A DNA stretch of 64,000 nt from an uncultured Oscillospiraceae bacterium (lineage in GTDB: Bacteria > Bacillota > Clostridia > Oscillospirales > Ruminococcaceae). Shown piece by piece: positions 15,587 to 24,719 of this stretch (the stretch's first letter is position 1; each line of letters opens with the position of its first letter). The DNA lies in assembly GCA_910589145.1 (NCBI GenBank), contig CAJUSD010000015.1:1-64000 (forward strand), read 5' to 3'. The notes below the pieces were generated by a model. That model was not told the origin of the DNA. It saw nothing but the letters and a program-made list of their open reading frames with translations, and searched no databases. Both the position numbers and the translations under genes were made by a program.

Positions 15587-16315
15587 ATGCGCTGGTTTGC
15601 TTTTTCTCTGATTCCTGTGGTTTTAATCGCTGCTTTTTTTGCCTTCCGGCAAGTTGCATATTCTGCTGCAGCTGACGCCGCAGTTTCTATGACGCCTGAT
15701 ATGACTCCTGCAATTATTCTTGACCCTGGACACGGCGGCTTTGACGGGGGAGCAGTCTGTAATCAGGTAGTTGAAAAAAATATTAATCTTGACGTTAGCC
15801 TGAAACTGCGGGATTTACTTCGGATATGCGGCTACCGTGTGGTTTTGACACGCGAAACCGATATTTCTACTGCCGATCCCAGTACAGACGGCAAAAGCAC
15901 CCGCAATAGAAAGGTTTCAGATATGCACAACCGCTTAAAACTTATGCAGTCCCACGCCAATGCCGTTTTCATCAGTATCCATCAAAATAAATTCCAACAA
16001 AGTAAATATTATGGCGCACAGGTTTTTTACAGCCCGAATCATTCTGGAAGCCAACAGCTTGCCCAGGAAATTCAGGGTTCCTTTCACTCGCTTCTTCAGC
16101 CCGAAAATCAAAGGGAAATTAAAAAAGCGGGAAGCGAATTATTCCTTCTCTATAATGCCAAACAGCCTGCTGTTTTAGTGGAATGCGGGTTTCTTTCTAA
16201 TCCTCAGGAATGTAAAAAGCTTACACAGGAGGAATACCAACGCCAAATATCGCTGACAATATTGACTGCAATTTCGAAACACCTATCCTCTGGAAGATCC
16301 TCCTTGGAAGGCTGA
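15587..16315 (+). CDS. cwlD: N-acetylmuramoyl-L-alanine amidase, CwlD type
   Basis: 242 residues. An N-terminal membrane anchor or signal (about residues 3-22) precedes an Amidase_3 domain. The zinc-site segments are DPGHGGFDGGA (first His), the following Glu, ISIHQNKF (second His) and the catalytic ECGFLSN near the C-terminus. In Bacillus, CwlD makes muramic-delta-lactam in spore cortex together with PdaA; the size and single catalytic domain fit that role. ATG 15587 is chosen because of AGGAGG at 15572-15577; an in-frame ATG at 15455 is further upstream without such a site. It fits the sporulation genes elsewhere in the window. Confidence 0.85.
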   Translation: MRWFAFSLIPVVLIAAFFAFRQVAYSAAADAAVSMTPDMTPAIILDPGHGGFDGGAVCNQVVEKNINLDVSLKLRDLLRICGYRVVLTRETDISTADPSTDGKSTRNRKVSDMHNRLKLMQSHANAVFISIHQNKFQQSKYYGAQVFYSPNHSGSQQLAQEIQGSFHSLLQPENQREIKKAGSELFLLYNAKQPAVLVECGFLSNPQECKKLTQEEYQRQISLTILTAISKHLSSGRSSLEG

Positions 16316-16536
16316 AGGTGAATATAATGTATGCATGTTTGCCGGAATGGTGCTTGACTTGTAGGAATGAAAGCATTACAATGTTTTTATTGGGTATTGT
16401 AAACTAAAATATCTATATACTTTATTAAATCCGACAGAATTCATGTAAGAAAATACCTCGTTTCATAAAAATCTGACTGCGCACGTTTTGTTTACGGATA
16501 GGTTCTAAGCGACGGAGATGAATAAAGAGGTTAAAT

Positions 16537-17271
16537 ATGAAAGATTTAGAAAAAATTGTGCTTTTAATTGATGCAGATAATACGCAGATTAACAAGTTAG
16601 AGGGCGTTATACAGAAAATTTCTGTGTATGGACGTATTGTAGTAAAAAGAGCATATGGGAATTGGAAAAAGGATACTTTAAAAAATTGGGAAAGTGAATT
16701 AAAACGGCTGGCGATTAAGGCAGAACAACAGTTTGATTATGTTTTAGGAAAAAATGCTACTGATATGGCATTAGTAATCGACGCCGTAAATTTGCTGCAT
16801 AGGGGGATATATAACGGATTTGCCATTATGGCCAGCGATAGTGATTATACTCCTCTAGCAATCTATTTACGTGAATCCGGCACACGAGTGATAGGAGTGG
16901 GGGAGAAGAAAGCACCAGAATCCTTTCGAAACAGCTGCGATGAATTTTTATTTTTAGAGGATATTTGTGGAAAAGAAGACAATGCCGAAGAAAAGACAGA
17001 GGAATCGATTCCAGAAGCAGACAAAATCAATATTATACATATATTATTGAAAAAAGCCGCTGAAAAGTATCAAAATCAGGAGGGATTTGTAAATGTGAGT
17101 TCAGCTGGGCAATTTATAAAAAGAGAATTGCCGGATTTTAATGTTAAAGATTACGGATTTAAAAAGTTGAGCAATTTAATTGAGGCTTTCCCAGAAAAAT
17201 ACGACATAAAAAAATCGCCAAGTCAGGGAAAGGTCATCATTGTTACATATAGATGTAAAGCCGCTGTTTGA
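16537..17271 (+). CDS. NYN-domain ribonuclease-like protein with LOTUS/OST-HTH domain
   Basis: 244 residues. Residues about 5-150 are a NYN (PIN-like) nuclease domain of the LabA type, with acidic metal-binding positions in LLIDADN, KNATDMALVIDAV and ASDSDYTPLA. An acidic linker follows, then an OST-HTH/LOTUS domain at about 168-240 (LLKKAAEKYQNQEGFVNVS to GKVIIVTYR) that binds RNA in known cases. Together these suggest an RNA-directed nuclease or RNA-binding regulator. The gene is visibly more A/T-rich than its neighbours and stands alone, which hints at horizontal acquisition. The target is unknown. Confidence 0.82.
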   Translation: MKDLEKIVLLIDADNTQINKLEGVIQKISVYGRIVVKRAYGNWKKDTLKNWESELKRLAIKAEQQFDYVLGKNATDMALVIDAVNLLHRGIYNGFAIMASDSDYTPLAIYLRESGTRVIGVGEKKAPESFRNSCDEFLFLEDICGKEDNAEEKTEESIPEADKINIIHILLKKAAEKYQNQEGFVNVSSAGQFIKRELPDFNVKDYGFKKLSNLIEAFPEKYDIKKSPSQGKVIIVTYRCKAAV

Positions 17272-17315
17272 AACAGGAGCGACCAAAGTACCTAAAAACA
17301 CTCTTGTCAGGGTTC

Positions 17316-17344
17316 TTGACAATTATCTTTAGTTGGAGTAGGAT
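17316..17344 (+). promoter_or_regulatory. Promoter of htpG
   Basis: TTGACA at 17316-17321, 17-base spacer, TAGGAT at 17339-17344, about 60 bases before the start. No CIRCE inverted repeat is visible, so control by HrcA is not indicated. Confidence 0.55.
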
Positions 17345-17405
17345 AATATAACAAAAGTTTTGTATCCGAAATTTACGATACGATCAAACTGGGAGGAATG
17401 TAAAA

Positions 17406-19274
17406 ATGAAACGTCAGGGACAAATCCGAGTCGAATCGGAGAATATGTTTCCCATTATAAAAAAATGGCTTTACTCCGATAAGGATATTTTTCTGAGGGA
17501 ATTAGTTTCCAATGGATGCGATGCAATCAGCAAGCTGGAAAAACTTCGCGGTATTGGGGAAGCTCCTGCTTCTGAGACTCCGCCGCGTATCATTGTTGCC
17601 ATTGATAAGGATGCTAAAACGTTATCTATCTGCGATAATGGTATTGGCATGACCGAGGAAGAGGTAGAACGTTATATTACCCAGGTAGCTTTTTCCGGCG
17701 CGCAGGAGTTTGTTGAACACTATAAAGAGAAAACGGACGGCGGAGATGCTGGTATCATTGGGCATTTTGGTTTAGGCTTTTACTCTGCCTTTATGGTAGG
17801 GGCTCAGGTGGAAATCGACACCCTTTCTTATCAGGAAGGGGCTGCTCCAATCCATTGGTTCTCAGACGGTACTGCTAACTATGAAATCAGCGATGGCGCA
17901 AGGGATTCTGTTGGTTCAACTGTTACCCTTCATATTGCAGAAGGGGAAGAAGAATTTTTGGAGGAAAGCCGCATCCGCCAAATTCTTCACAAATACTGCC
18001 AGTTTATGCCCTATGAGATTTATTTGAATCCCAAACATTTAGAGGAACAGCCTTCTGCCGAGGAACAGCCCGCAGAAGGGGAAGACGCAGAAAAAGCCCC
18101 GGAAAAGGATTATCCTGTCAACGATACTCATCCACTTTGGCTCAAAGCTCCCAAAGACTGCACTGACGAGGATTACAAGTCCTTTTACTCCAAGGTTTTT
18201 ATGGACTTTAACGAGCCCTTGTTCTGGATACATCTTAACGTTGACTATCCCTTTAACCTCAAGGGAATCCTGTATTTCCCCAGGCAGCAGAACAAGGTAG
18301 AAGTTATGCCCGGTGAAGTCAAACTTTACTGCAATCAGGTTTATGTGGCAGACAACATTGAGGAAATTATCCCGGAATTCCTTTTACTGTTAAAAGGCGT
18401 TATAGATTGTCCGGAGCTTCCTTTGAACGTCTCACGCAGTTTCCTGCAAAACGATGGAGATGTTGCTAAAATTTCGCGCCATATTACGAAAAAGGTTTCG
18501 GACAAGCTCCATGAAATTTTCAATGGGGATCGTGAGCAGTATGCCAAATACTGGGAGGATATCTCTCCTTTTATCAAATTTGGTTGTATCAAAGATGAAA
18601 AATTCTACGACAGGGCAAAGGATATCCTTTTGTTGAAAACCATCGGAGGAGAATTTAAAACCCTGGACGAATTTCCCAAGGGTGACGACAAAAAGATTTT
18701 CTATGTCACCGACGAAAATCAGCAGTCTCAATACATTCGTATGTTTAAGGATCAGGATATGCCTGCCGCATTGCTGACCCATGCAATTGATCCGCATTTT
18801 ATCAGCTTTTTAGAGTACAAAAATCAGGAGCTGAAATTTGCCCGCATTGACTCTGATATCGGTTCCGCGATGAAGGGCGGCGAAAGCGACGCAGAATTGG
18901 AGAAATCCATAGCTGAACAGTTTTCTAAAGCAATGGAGGACAAGAACCTGGAAATAAAAGCTGAAGCCCTGAAGGACGAGGATACTCCCGCTGTGATCCT
19001 TCTCAGTGAGGAAGCCCGCCGGATGCAGGATATGAGCGCTATGTATGGGATGGATTTTGGCTATGGGGAGAAGCCAAAGGTTTCAATTGTCCTAAATTCC
19101 CGCTGCCGGATTGTCCAGGCGATTCCAAATTTAGAGGATGAAAATAAAAAATTGGTCTGTCAGTATGTTTATGATCTTGCCACCTTAAGCCATCGTTCCC
19201 TTACTGCCGACGAGATGGCTGATTTCATGAAACATAGCCTAAAAGTCCTGGAATTAGCAGCCAATAAAAAATAG
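17406..19274 (+). CDS. htpG: Hsp90-family chaperone HtpG
   Basis: 622 residues, the normal length. The N-terminal GHKL ATPase domain has ELVSNGCDAISK, DNGIGM and GHFGLGFYSAFMVG. The middle domain carries the conserved LNVSRSFLQND segment. The C-terminal dimerisation domain is less conserved. A charged linker (about residues 215-240, rich in Glu and Pro) joins the first two domains. It is a cytosolic ATP-dependent chaperone. The ribosome site is GGGAGG. Confidence 0.96.
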   Translation: MKRQGQIRVESENMFPIIKKWLYSDKDIFLRELVSNGCDAISKLEKLRGIGEAPASETPPRIIVAIDKDAKTLSICDNGIGMTEEEVERYITQVAFSGAQEFVEHYKEKTDGGDAGIIGHFGLGFYSAFMVGAQVEIDTLSYQEGAAPIHWFSDGTANYEISDGARDSVGSTVTLHIAEGEEEFLEESRIRQILHKYCQFMPYEIYLNPKHLEEQPSAEEQPAEGEDAEKAPEKDYPVNDTHPLWLKAPKDCTDEDYKSFYSKVFMDFNEPLFWIHLNVDYPFNLKGILYFPRQQNKVEVMPGEVKLYCNQVYVADNIEEIIPEFLLLLKGVIDCPELPLNVSRSFLQNDGDVAKISRHITKKVSDKLHEIFNGDREQYAKYWEDISPFIKFGCIKDEKFYDRAKDILLLKTIGGEFKTLDEFPKGDDKKIFYVTDENQQSQYIRMFKDQDMPAALLTHAIDPHFISFLEYKNQELKFARIDSDIGSAMKGGESDAELEKSIAEQFSKAMEDKNLEIKAEALKDEDTPAVILLSEEARRMQDMSAMYGMDFGYGEKPKVSIVLNSRCRIVQAIPNLEDENKKLVCQYVYDLATLSHRSLTADEMADFMKHSLKVLELAANKK

Positions 19275-19485
19275 AATATCGCCCTAAAGAAAACAAAAAA
19301 AGGCTTTTTCATCCAACTAATTTTAATTTGCAGATGATGATGCTCAGTTAAGTTCAACATAAAAGTTAAATTCCTTCCACCTTGTCCAAGTCTGGTTCTG
19401 TGGAATCTAAACTGCCAGAATAAGACAAAAACTTTTCCCAATCAATGACACTATACCCCTTTCCACAAATGGAGGTCTTTTCTGT

Positions 19486-20118
19486 ATGCCCAAAAAGGAA
19501 TATCGTACCGAACGCCTGATTTTAAGAGCTTCTAAGCTGGTTTCCCCTCAGCAGACACTGGATTATTATAAGAGGAACCAGGAGCTTTTTACACCTCTTG
19601 ATCCGAAACGTATCACAGGGTTTTATACTTTTGCATATCAGTTTTTGATGCTCCATCAGGATGAAGTTGAAAGACAGGCTGGCTGCACAATTAAATTTTG
19701 GGTTTTCACGAAGGATAACCCAGACCGGATTATTGGTATGATTTCCTTTTCCAATATTAAATATGGGAATGTTTCTTCAACTTTTTTAGCGTATAAGCTG
19801 GATTCTTCCTGTTTAAATAAGGGGTTTATTACAGAAGCGATTGCGAGGGGAATACGTATTATTTTTGAAGAACTGCATTTGAACCGTATTGAGGTCGCCG
19901 TACTGCCTAGGAATATACCCTCTTTGCGCGTAATGGAAAAACTAGGATTTGTAAAAGAGGGTTTTTCCCAAAAATTTATGGAGATTAACGGCATTTGGGA
20001 GGGGCATGTTCGGTTTGGACTGGTCAACGACCCAGAGGCGGACTGGCATAAGCTGCCTCCGCATATTCGGTGTGCAGCTCCAAAAGTGCGGCTGGCAAAA
20101 ATATTCAGCAGGGATTAA
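19486..20118 (+). CDS. GNAT acetyltransferase, RimJ/RimL-like
   Basis: 210 residues with a GNAT fold of the RimJ/RimL subgroup: N-terminal TERLILRASKL, central IGMISFSNI, and the acetyl-CoA region NKGFITEAIARGIR followed by NRIEVAVLPRNIPSLRVMEKLGF. Family members acetylate ribosomal-protein N-termini or small molecules; the substrate here cannot be told. It is preceded by GGAGGTC and followed by a strong terminator. Confidence 0.85.
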   Translation: MPKKEYRTERLILRASKLVSPQQTLDYYKRNQELFTPLDPKRITGFYTFAYQFLMLHQDEVERQAGCTIKFWVFTKDNPDRIIGMISFSNIKYGNVSSTFLAYKLDSSCLNKGFITEAIARGIRIIFEELHLNRIEVAVLPRNIPSLRVMEKLGFVKEGFSQKFMEINGIWEGHVRFGLVNDPEADWHKLPPHIRCAAPKVRLAKIFSRD

Positions 20119-20123
20119 ATAAA

Positions 20124-20176
20124 AATATCGGTCTGGAAAACACTTTTTGTTCTTCCAAACCGATATTTTATTTTTT
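20124..20176. terminator. Bidirectional terminator
   Basis: A 15-bp stem with a single mismatch (AATATCGGTCTGGAA 20124-20138 and TTCCAAACCGATATT 20153-20167), with T tracts on both strands. It serves the acetyltransferase gene and the minus-strand three-gene operon that converge here. Confidence 0.85.
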
Positions 20177-20177
20177 C

Positions 20178-20642
20178 CTACTCTTTGTTCAGTAAAGCTT
20201 CTTTTGTCCTGCGTTCAGCGTCCCGGCAGTATGCCTTGATCTCAATGCTATTTATATAGTTATCGAAAACATGCTCTCCATGCTCGTCAAAATATTTCTT
20301 AAAAGGGCAGAACAGACGCACAATATTGGTCTGGTTGAAAAGTACAAGCTGAATGGGGCATTCCATAATCTGGCTGATACCGGATATAGTCAATATGCCA
20401 TTCTCTTCCTTTACATCAGGGCAATCTCGGAGAAGATTGCTGCAGGCTTTTACTTCATCCAATTTTTCCAATTCCTTGCCGCCTGCCACTTTCGATATAG
20501 CCACCCGCTGAAGCTTATCCCGGAAATCTGTATCAATTATTACCTGAGCCGCATCAAGCATAAATTCATAGCTATACTGCCACGTAGCTGAATATTCTAC
20601 TGCTGTCCAGCCGTTTACTTCTTTAATCCCTCTAAAAAGCAT
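20178..20642 (-). CDS. Hypothetical protein
   Basis: 154 residues, no domain recognised. The composition is mixed and soluble, without a signal peptide or membrane segment. Segments such as GWTAVEYSATWQYSYEF and CPIQLVLFNQTNIVRLFCPF suggest an alpha/beta protein. It is the last gene of a minus-strand operon and starts one base after the stop of the ACT gene, so translation is probably coupled. Confidence 0.65.
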   Translation of the reverse strand: MLFRGIKEVNGWTAVEYSATWQYSYEFMLDAAQVIIDTDFRDKLQRVAISKVAGGKELEKLDEVKACSNLLRDCPDVKEENGILTISGISQIMECPIQLVLFNQTNIVRLFCPFKKYFDEHGEHVFDNYINSIEIKAYCRDAERRTKEALLNKE

Positions 20643-21020
20643 CTAATCATCTCCAGGTATGATTTTGTATCCATGACTGCTTAAAATTTCCAGAGCCTTT
20701 TCAAAGGCTTCTTTCTTTACCAGGATGTAATCTGTGTTGTAGGTGGATATTGCAAAGATGCTAATCTGCTGTTTGGCCAAAATAGTGGTTATCTGGGCTA
20801 AGATTCCCACCAAAGAAAAGTCCAAAACACCCTCTATCCGAAAGCCTTTCCATCCGTCCTCGCGAGTGATGGTTTCCTCTGGAGCGTCCTCTGTGGGACA
20901 GACCAGAGAGACTTCCTCGTCGGTCTTTCCGATGAAATACAGGCTTTTATTTAAATCCAGCTGTTTTGTATCTGATATTTTACATACTGTCAAATCACTG
21001 GGAATAAGTTTTATTTCCAT
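20643..21020 (-). CDS. ACT-domain amino-acid-sensor protein
   Basis: 125 residues resembling the small CASTOR/ACT_7-type proteins, with two ACT-like halves. The second contains FSLVGILAQITTILAKQQISIFAIS and TDYILVKKEAFEKAL. Such proteins bind amino acids and act as regulators. The start ATG 21020 is supported by GGAGGAAG just upstream; an in-frame longer reading from 21101 lacks this. It is the middle gene of a three-gene minus-strand operon of otherwise unknown genes. Confidence 0.75.
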   Translation of the reverse strand: MEIKLIPSDLTVCKISDTKQLDLNKSLYFIGKTDEEVSLVCPTEDAPEETITREDGWKGFRIEGVLDFSLVGILAQITTILAKQQISIFAISTYNTDYILVKKEAFEKALEILSSHGYKIIPGDD

Positions 21021-21039
21021 ATATCTTTCTTCCTCCGGA

Positions 21040-21435
21040 TCAAGCCATAGAGAATGCAGGTATTTCCTCCGTTTCCAGCAGATAGTCAAGGCTCTCCTCA
21101 CGATGGCCGGCTATTTCAAGGGCAATTTGTGCAAAGGTTTTCCCCGCTTCATTGACTGTCCCGTTCTGGCAATATCCAAATGTGTGGATTTCATGCTCTA
21201 TAAATGCGATTGCTGAATCCAATACATCATCCAAACTGAATTCTTCACTTCCCAGCATTTCAAAGGTGAGGGCTTCCCACTCCTGGAAGATTGCAGGGGA
21301 AGTATGCCTGCCGTTACGGAATAATGACGGATCCGTTCCATTCACAAGGAACGCCAGGCTCCTGCTTGGCTCTGTTTCGTAATATTTCAGCAACAAATGA
21401 TGAACCATTTCAAATGCCTGTCTGCTTGTATACAT
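21040..21435 (-). CDS. Hypothetical protein
   Basis: 131 residues, soluble and acidic, no family recognised. It begins MYTSRQAFEMVHHLLLKYYE and contains a long helical middle (LDDVLDSAIAFIEHEIHTFG). The start at 21435 is preferred because GAGAGGG precedes it; the open frame extends to 21498 without a ribosome site. It leads the small operon containing the ACT protein. Confidence 0.65.
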   Translation of the reverse strand: MYTSRQAFEMVHHLLLKYYETEPSRSLAFLVNGTDPSLFRNGRHTSPAIFQEWEALTFEMLGSEEFSLDDVLDSAIAFIEHEIHTFGYCQNGTVNEAGKTFAQIALEIAGHREESLDYLLETEEIPAFSMA

Positions 21436-21997
21436 ATCATTTCCCTCTCTTATATTCCATTCATGATGGATTTGAAAACTATTTGAGTTCCAATGCAATT
21501 ATACAAACTTTGCTTTGAAATTTCAATAGGTTATAGCCAGTTTTACTAAAATATTTATGGGGAGTTTTTGTAAACGCTCTCATACTAATAACCAATAAAT
21601 TGTATTCAATTTTTGTTAGAAATGATTGACCACTTTATAGAACCTGGGAATACACAGAATCAAGAACAAACTCCTTCAAAAAATTAAAACTGCTAAGGGA
21701 CTGCATTTTGGGGTGAAAATAATGATTTGGTTGAAGAATCCTGAAATTGCGGGAATGTTTGGATAAGAATGAAGCTTTTAATCGTTATGTTTTACAAAAA
21801 GTTCTCTCTATTGCTTTATAAAAATATACAAAGCGTCTCTTTTTTGTCACATTATGTTGATATTTTGTGCAGAAGGTGATACAATGTAAAAAAATCATAA
21901 AAAAACTTAATTTTTTTAAAAAATATCAACAGCAGCAGAGAATTCTTCGTCTTAATGGATAAAGGGATTTTCCCAGATAAAACAGGAGGAATAGATT
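21436..21997. other. A/T-rich intergenic region between divergent units
   Basis: No gene is seen in about 560 bases. It must hold the promoters for the minus-strand operon on the left and the lactonase/ABC operon on the right, but no pair of boxes is convincing enough to call. No repeat-family copy was recognised here. Confidence 0.4.
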
Positions 21998-22870
21998 ATG
22001 ATGGAACAGCAGAGAAACTGGTATAAACAGGGAACCGCTCTTTTAGCTGAGCTTTCCAACACTTTTTTCCCCAAGGGGATTGCATCCCTATGGTATTTGG
22101 GGCAGTCTGGCTTTGCATTAAAATCAAAGGAGCTCTTGGTTTTCTTTGACCCGGTTTTTGCTGACCTCCAAAAGGCAGATGGAACTACCCGCCGTTATTA
22201 TCCCGCTCCATTTTCACCAGGGGATGCCGCGCAGACTGGTGTTTCCTATGTCTTTTGCAGCCATGACCACCTGGATCACCTTCAGCCCGGGACCATTGCC
22301 CCCATCGCAAAGACTCAGCCTAAGGTAAAAATCGTCATCCCTGCGCCGTCGGTGGAGAAAGCCCTGTCTATTGGCATACCAGAAGGACAGATTATCGCCG
22401 CCTGCGCGGAACAGACCATTGGTCTGCCGGATGGATGTGTCTGCACCCCCATCCCGGCTGCCCATGAGGAATATGAAACAGATGAAAAAGGCAGTCAAAA
22501 ATCCCTCTCTTATATTTTCCGAACCTCTGACGGTATGAAGATTTTCCACGCAGGGGATACGGTTGTCACCCCAGAGCTGACTGAAAGGCTTCAACAGGAA
22601 AAGGGCTTTACCGCTGCACTGCTGCCTATCAACGGCGCGGATTACAAGCGCCGCCGTCGGGGAGTGATCGGCAACATGAACAGCCGGGAAGCTGCCGACC
22701 TGTCCGCTGATATCAACGCTGATTTGGTGATTCCATGTCATTATGACATGGTGTTTGGAAACGGAGAAAATCCGCTCCACTTTGCGGAGTATATGCAAAC
22801 CTATTACCCTGGGAGAAAATTCCATATGCTTTCTCTGGGGGAGAGGATTCTTCTTACTGCTAACCAATAA
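21998..22870 (+). CDS. UlaG-like metallo-beta-lactamase-fold hydrolase
   Basis: 290 residues. The metal-binding motif SHDHLDHL near residue 88, then HAGDT and CHYDM further on, match the L-ascorbate-6-phosphate lactonase (UlaG) branch of the metallo-beta-lactamase superfamily. No ascorbate transporter or other ula gene is adjacent, so the true lactone substrate is uncertain. It follows AGGAGG and is about 25 bases before an ABC exporter pair, with which it is probably co-transcribed. Confidence 0.8.
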   Translation: MMEQQRNWYKQGTALLAELSNTFFPKGIASLWYLGQSGFALKSKELLVFFDPVFADLQKADGTTRRYYPAPFSPGDAAQTGVSYVFCSHDHLDHLQPGTIAPIAKTQPKVKIVIPAPSVEKALSIGIPEGQIIAACAEQTIGLPDGCVCTPIPAAHEEYETDEKGSQKSLSYIFRTSDGMKIFHAGDTVVTPELTERLQQEKGFTAALLPINGADYKRRRRGVIGNMNSREAADLSADINADLVIPCHYDMVFGNGENPLHFAEYMQTYYPGRKFHMLSLGERILLTANQ

Positions 22871-22895
22871 AAAACAGTTTGGAGGACTGCATAGA

Positions 22896-24719
22896 ATGAA
22901 GCAAAAATTGAAGCGCCTGTTTTCCGCTTATGGGAATCTGCTGGGCGTTCTGTATCAAAGTGCTCCTGTTATGGTAATTATGACCTTTGTGGCTGCGGTT
23001 GTGCTGGGGCTGATTCAAACGCCGCTGACCCTGTATGTAAACAGCCATATTTTTAATGATGGTCTGTTGGTGGCACAGGGGAAGATAACCTTTCAGCAAT
23101 ATGTACCTGTTTTGGTTCTGTTTGCAGTTATTTCCCTTTTTCCTATCCTGATTGAACATATTTTTATTTTTGGATATGTGGAGAAAAGATCGATCCTGAT
23201 CCTGCGCTCGGATTTCCGGGGCAAAATGCTCCAAAAAATTAAGAAAATGAAGTATGCACACTTTGAGGATGAAAGGTCTATTGAAATTATAGAAAAAGCC
23301 TATAACCGTTCAGAAAACTCAGCCCGTCATATGTTCCCTATGTATGTGACATTTACTTTATCATCAATGATAGGTGCAGCAGGTGTTATCATTTATCTGG
23401 CGCGTGTTCGCTGGTGGCTTGTGCTGACTGTCGTATTTCCCTGGGTTCTGGAAATAATACAGAGGGCAAAGGACAATTATAATATCTATGACGAGCTGGA
23501 ATTGTATTGGAAGCAGGAGCACTCCTATGGGACACTGGCAGATTTTTTAAGGCGGCGGGAGTATTTGAAGGACAATAAGGTATTTGGCTTGTCTGAACAT
23601 CTGACCGAAACTTATAGAAAACGCCTGAATGCACGCAACAAACAGTATGAAGGCTTTTTCTTTAAGCATTTAAAAAATGTAATTCTGAAACGAAACATCA
23701 CAAAAGTCAGTGTGCTTTTAAATATCTTTCTTTTACTCTGCCTGTTTTTGTATGGGCAGGTGGATGTGGGGATGTTTATTGCCCTGACACTGTATATTTA
23801 TCAGAAAGTATATGCCACGCTCACAGGATGTACAATATTTTTTGTTGCCAGCGGAATGCATATTAACTTTTTTGAATACTACGACAAATACCTGAATCTC
23901 TCTGAGGATGACATGGGCGAATGTACAGATGGAGTTCCAAAAAATATTTCCATAGAGTTTAAGGACGTTTGGTTTCACTATCCCAACACAGAGCAGGACA
24001 TTTTAAAGGGGCTGACTTTCCGTATTGAGCCAGGGGAGCGGATTTCCCTGGTGGGCGAGAATGGTGAGGGCAAATCCACTATGACAAAGCTCCTGCTGGG
24101 TCTGTTTGTCCCCAATAAAGGTGAAATCCTAATCAACGGCAAGCCGCTTCTTTCTTATTCCTCCGAAGCCCGCAGCCGTATGTTCGGGGTAGTGTTCCAG
24201 GACTTTGCAAGATATGACATTTCTTTTCGGGAAAATGTCCAGGTGGGGGATATTGTGAACTGCTCGGAACAGGCGTTTCTGGATGCCGTCAAAAAGGCGG
24301 GGCTGACCGAGGTTGTGGAAAACCTTCCCAACAGGGCAGACACTATACTGGGCCGGGAATTTGAAAACGGGGTGGATTTGTCTGGCGGCCAATGGCAGAG
24401 GATTGCCATGGCAAGGGCGTTTTTAGGGGACAAGCCCGCCCTGATTCTGGATGAGCCTACCAGCCAGCTTGACCCCATCGCTGAAAGCGACCTTTACACT
24501 GAGTTTGCAGATATGTCCGCAGGGAGGACTACCATCTTTATTACCCATCGTCTGGCATCTACCATGATTACCGACAGAATCCTTGTCATTTCTGACGGAA
24601 AGATCGCCGAAAACGGTCCCCATGACGAGCTTGTAAAGGCTGGCGGCATCTATGCCCAGATGTATGAATCCCAAAAACAATGGTATGTGAGATCAGAAGG
24701 GCAGGTGATGGCTTTATGA
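22896..24719 (+). CDS. ABC exporter, fused membrane and ATPase subunit A
   Basis: 607 residues. Six transmembrane segments within about residues 20-320 are followed by an ATPase domain with Walker A GENGEGKST, signature LSGGQWQRIAMARAF, Walker B ALILDEP and H-loop ITHR. The start is ATG 22896 behind GGAGG; an in-frame ATG at 22743 lies inside the lactonase gene and is not credible. It overlaps the next ABC gene by four bases (ATGA), so the two likely form a heterodimeric exporter for a peptide, lipid or drug. The substrate is unknown. Confidence 0.88.
   Translation: MKQKLKRLFSAYGNLLGVLYQSAPVMVIMTFVAAVVLGLIQTPLTLYVNSHIFNDGLLVAQGKITFQQYVPVLVLFAVISLFPILIEHIFIFGYVEKRSILILRSDFRGKMLQKIKKMKYAHFEDERSIEIIEKAYNRSENSARHMFPMYVTFTLSSMIGAAGVIIYLARVRWWLVLTVVFPWVLEIIQRAKDNYNIYDELELYWKQEHSYGTLADFLRRREYLKDNKVFGLSEHLTETYRKRLNARNKQYEGFFFKHLKNVILKRNITKVSVLLNIFLLLCLFLYGQVDVGMFIALTLYIYQKVYATLTGCTIFFVASGMHINFFEYYDKYLNLSEDDMGECTDGVPKNISIEFKDVWFHYPNTEQDILKGLTFRIEPGERISLVGENGEGKSTMTKLLLGLFVPNKGEILINGKPLLSYSSEARSRMFGVVFQDFARYDISFRENVQVGDIVNCSEQAFLDAVKKAGLTEVVENLPNRADTILGREFENGVDLSGGQWQRIAMARAFLGDKPALILDEPTSQLDPIAESDLYTEFADMSAGRTTIFITHRLASTMITDRILVISDGKIAENGPHDELVKAGGIYAQMYESQKQWYVRSEGQVMAL

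Noticed and set aside
17272..17405. CIRCE (HrcA) element before htpG
   Set aside because: No TTAGCACTC-type inverted repeat is present; only a standard promoter is seen.
22743..22895. Longer N-terminus for the first ABC exporter subunit
   Set aside because: It would overlap the lactonase gene by over 120 bases; ATG 22896 has a good GGAGG site and gives a normal exporter N-terminus.
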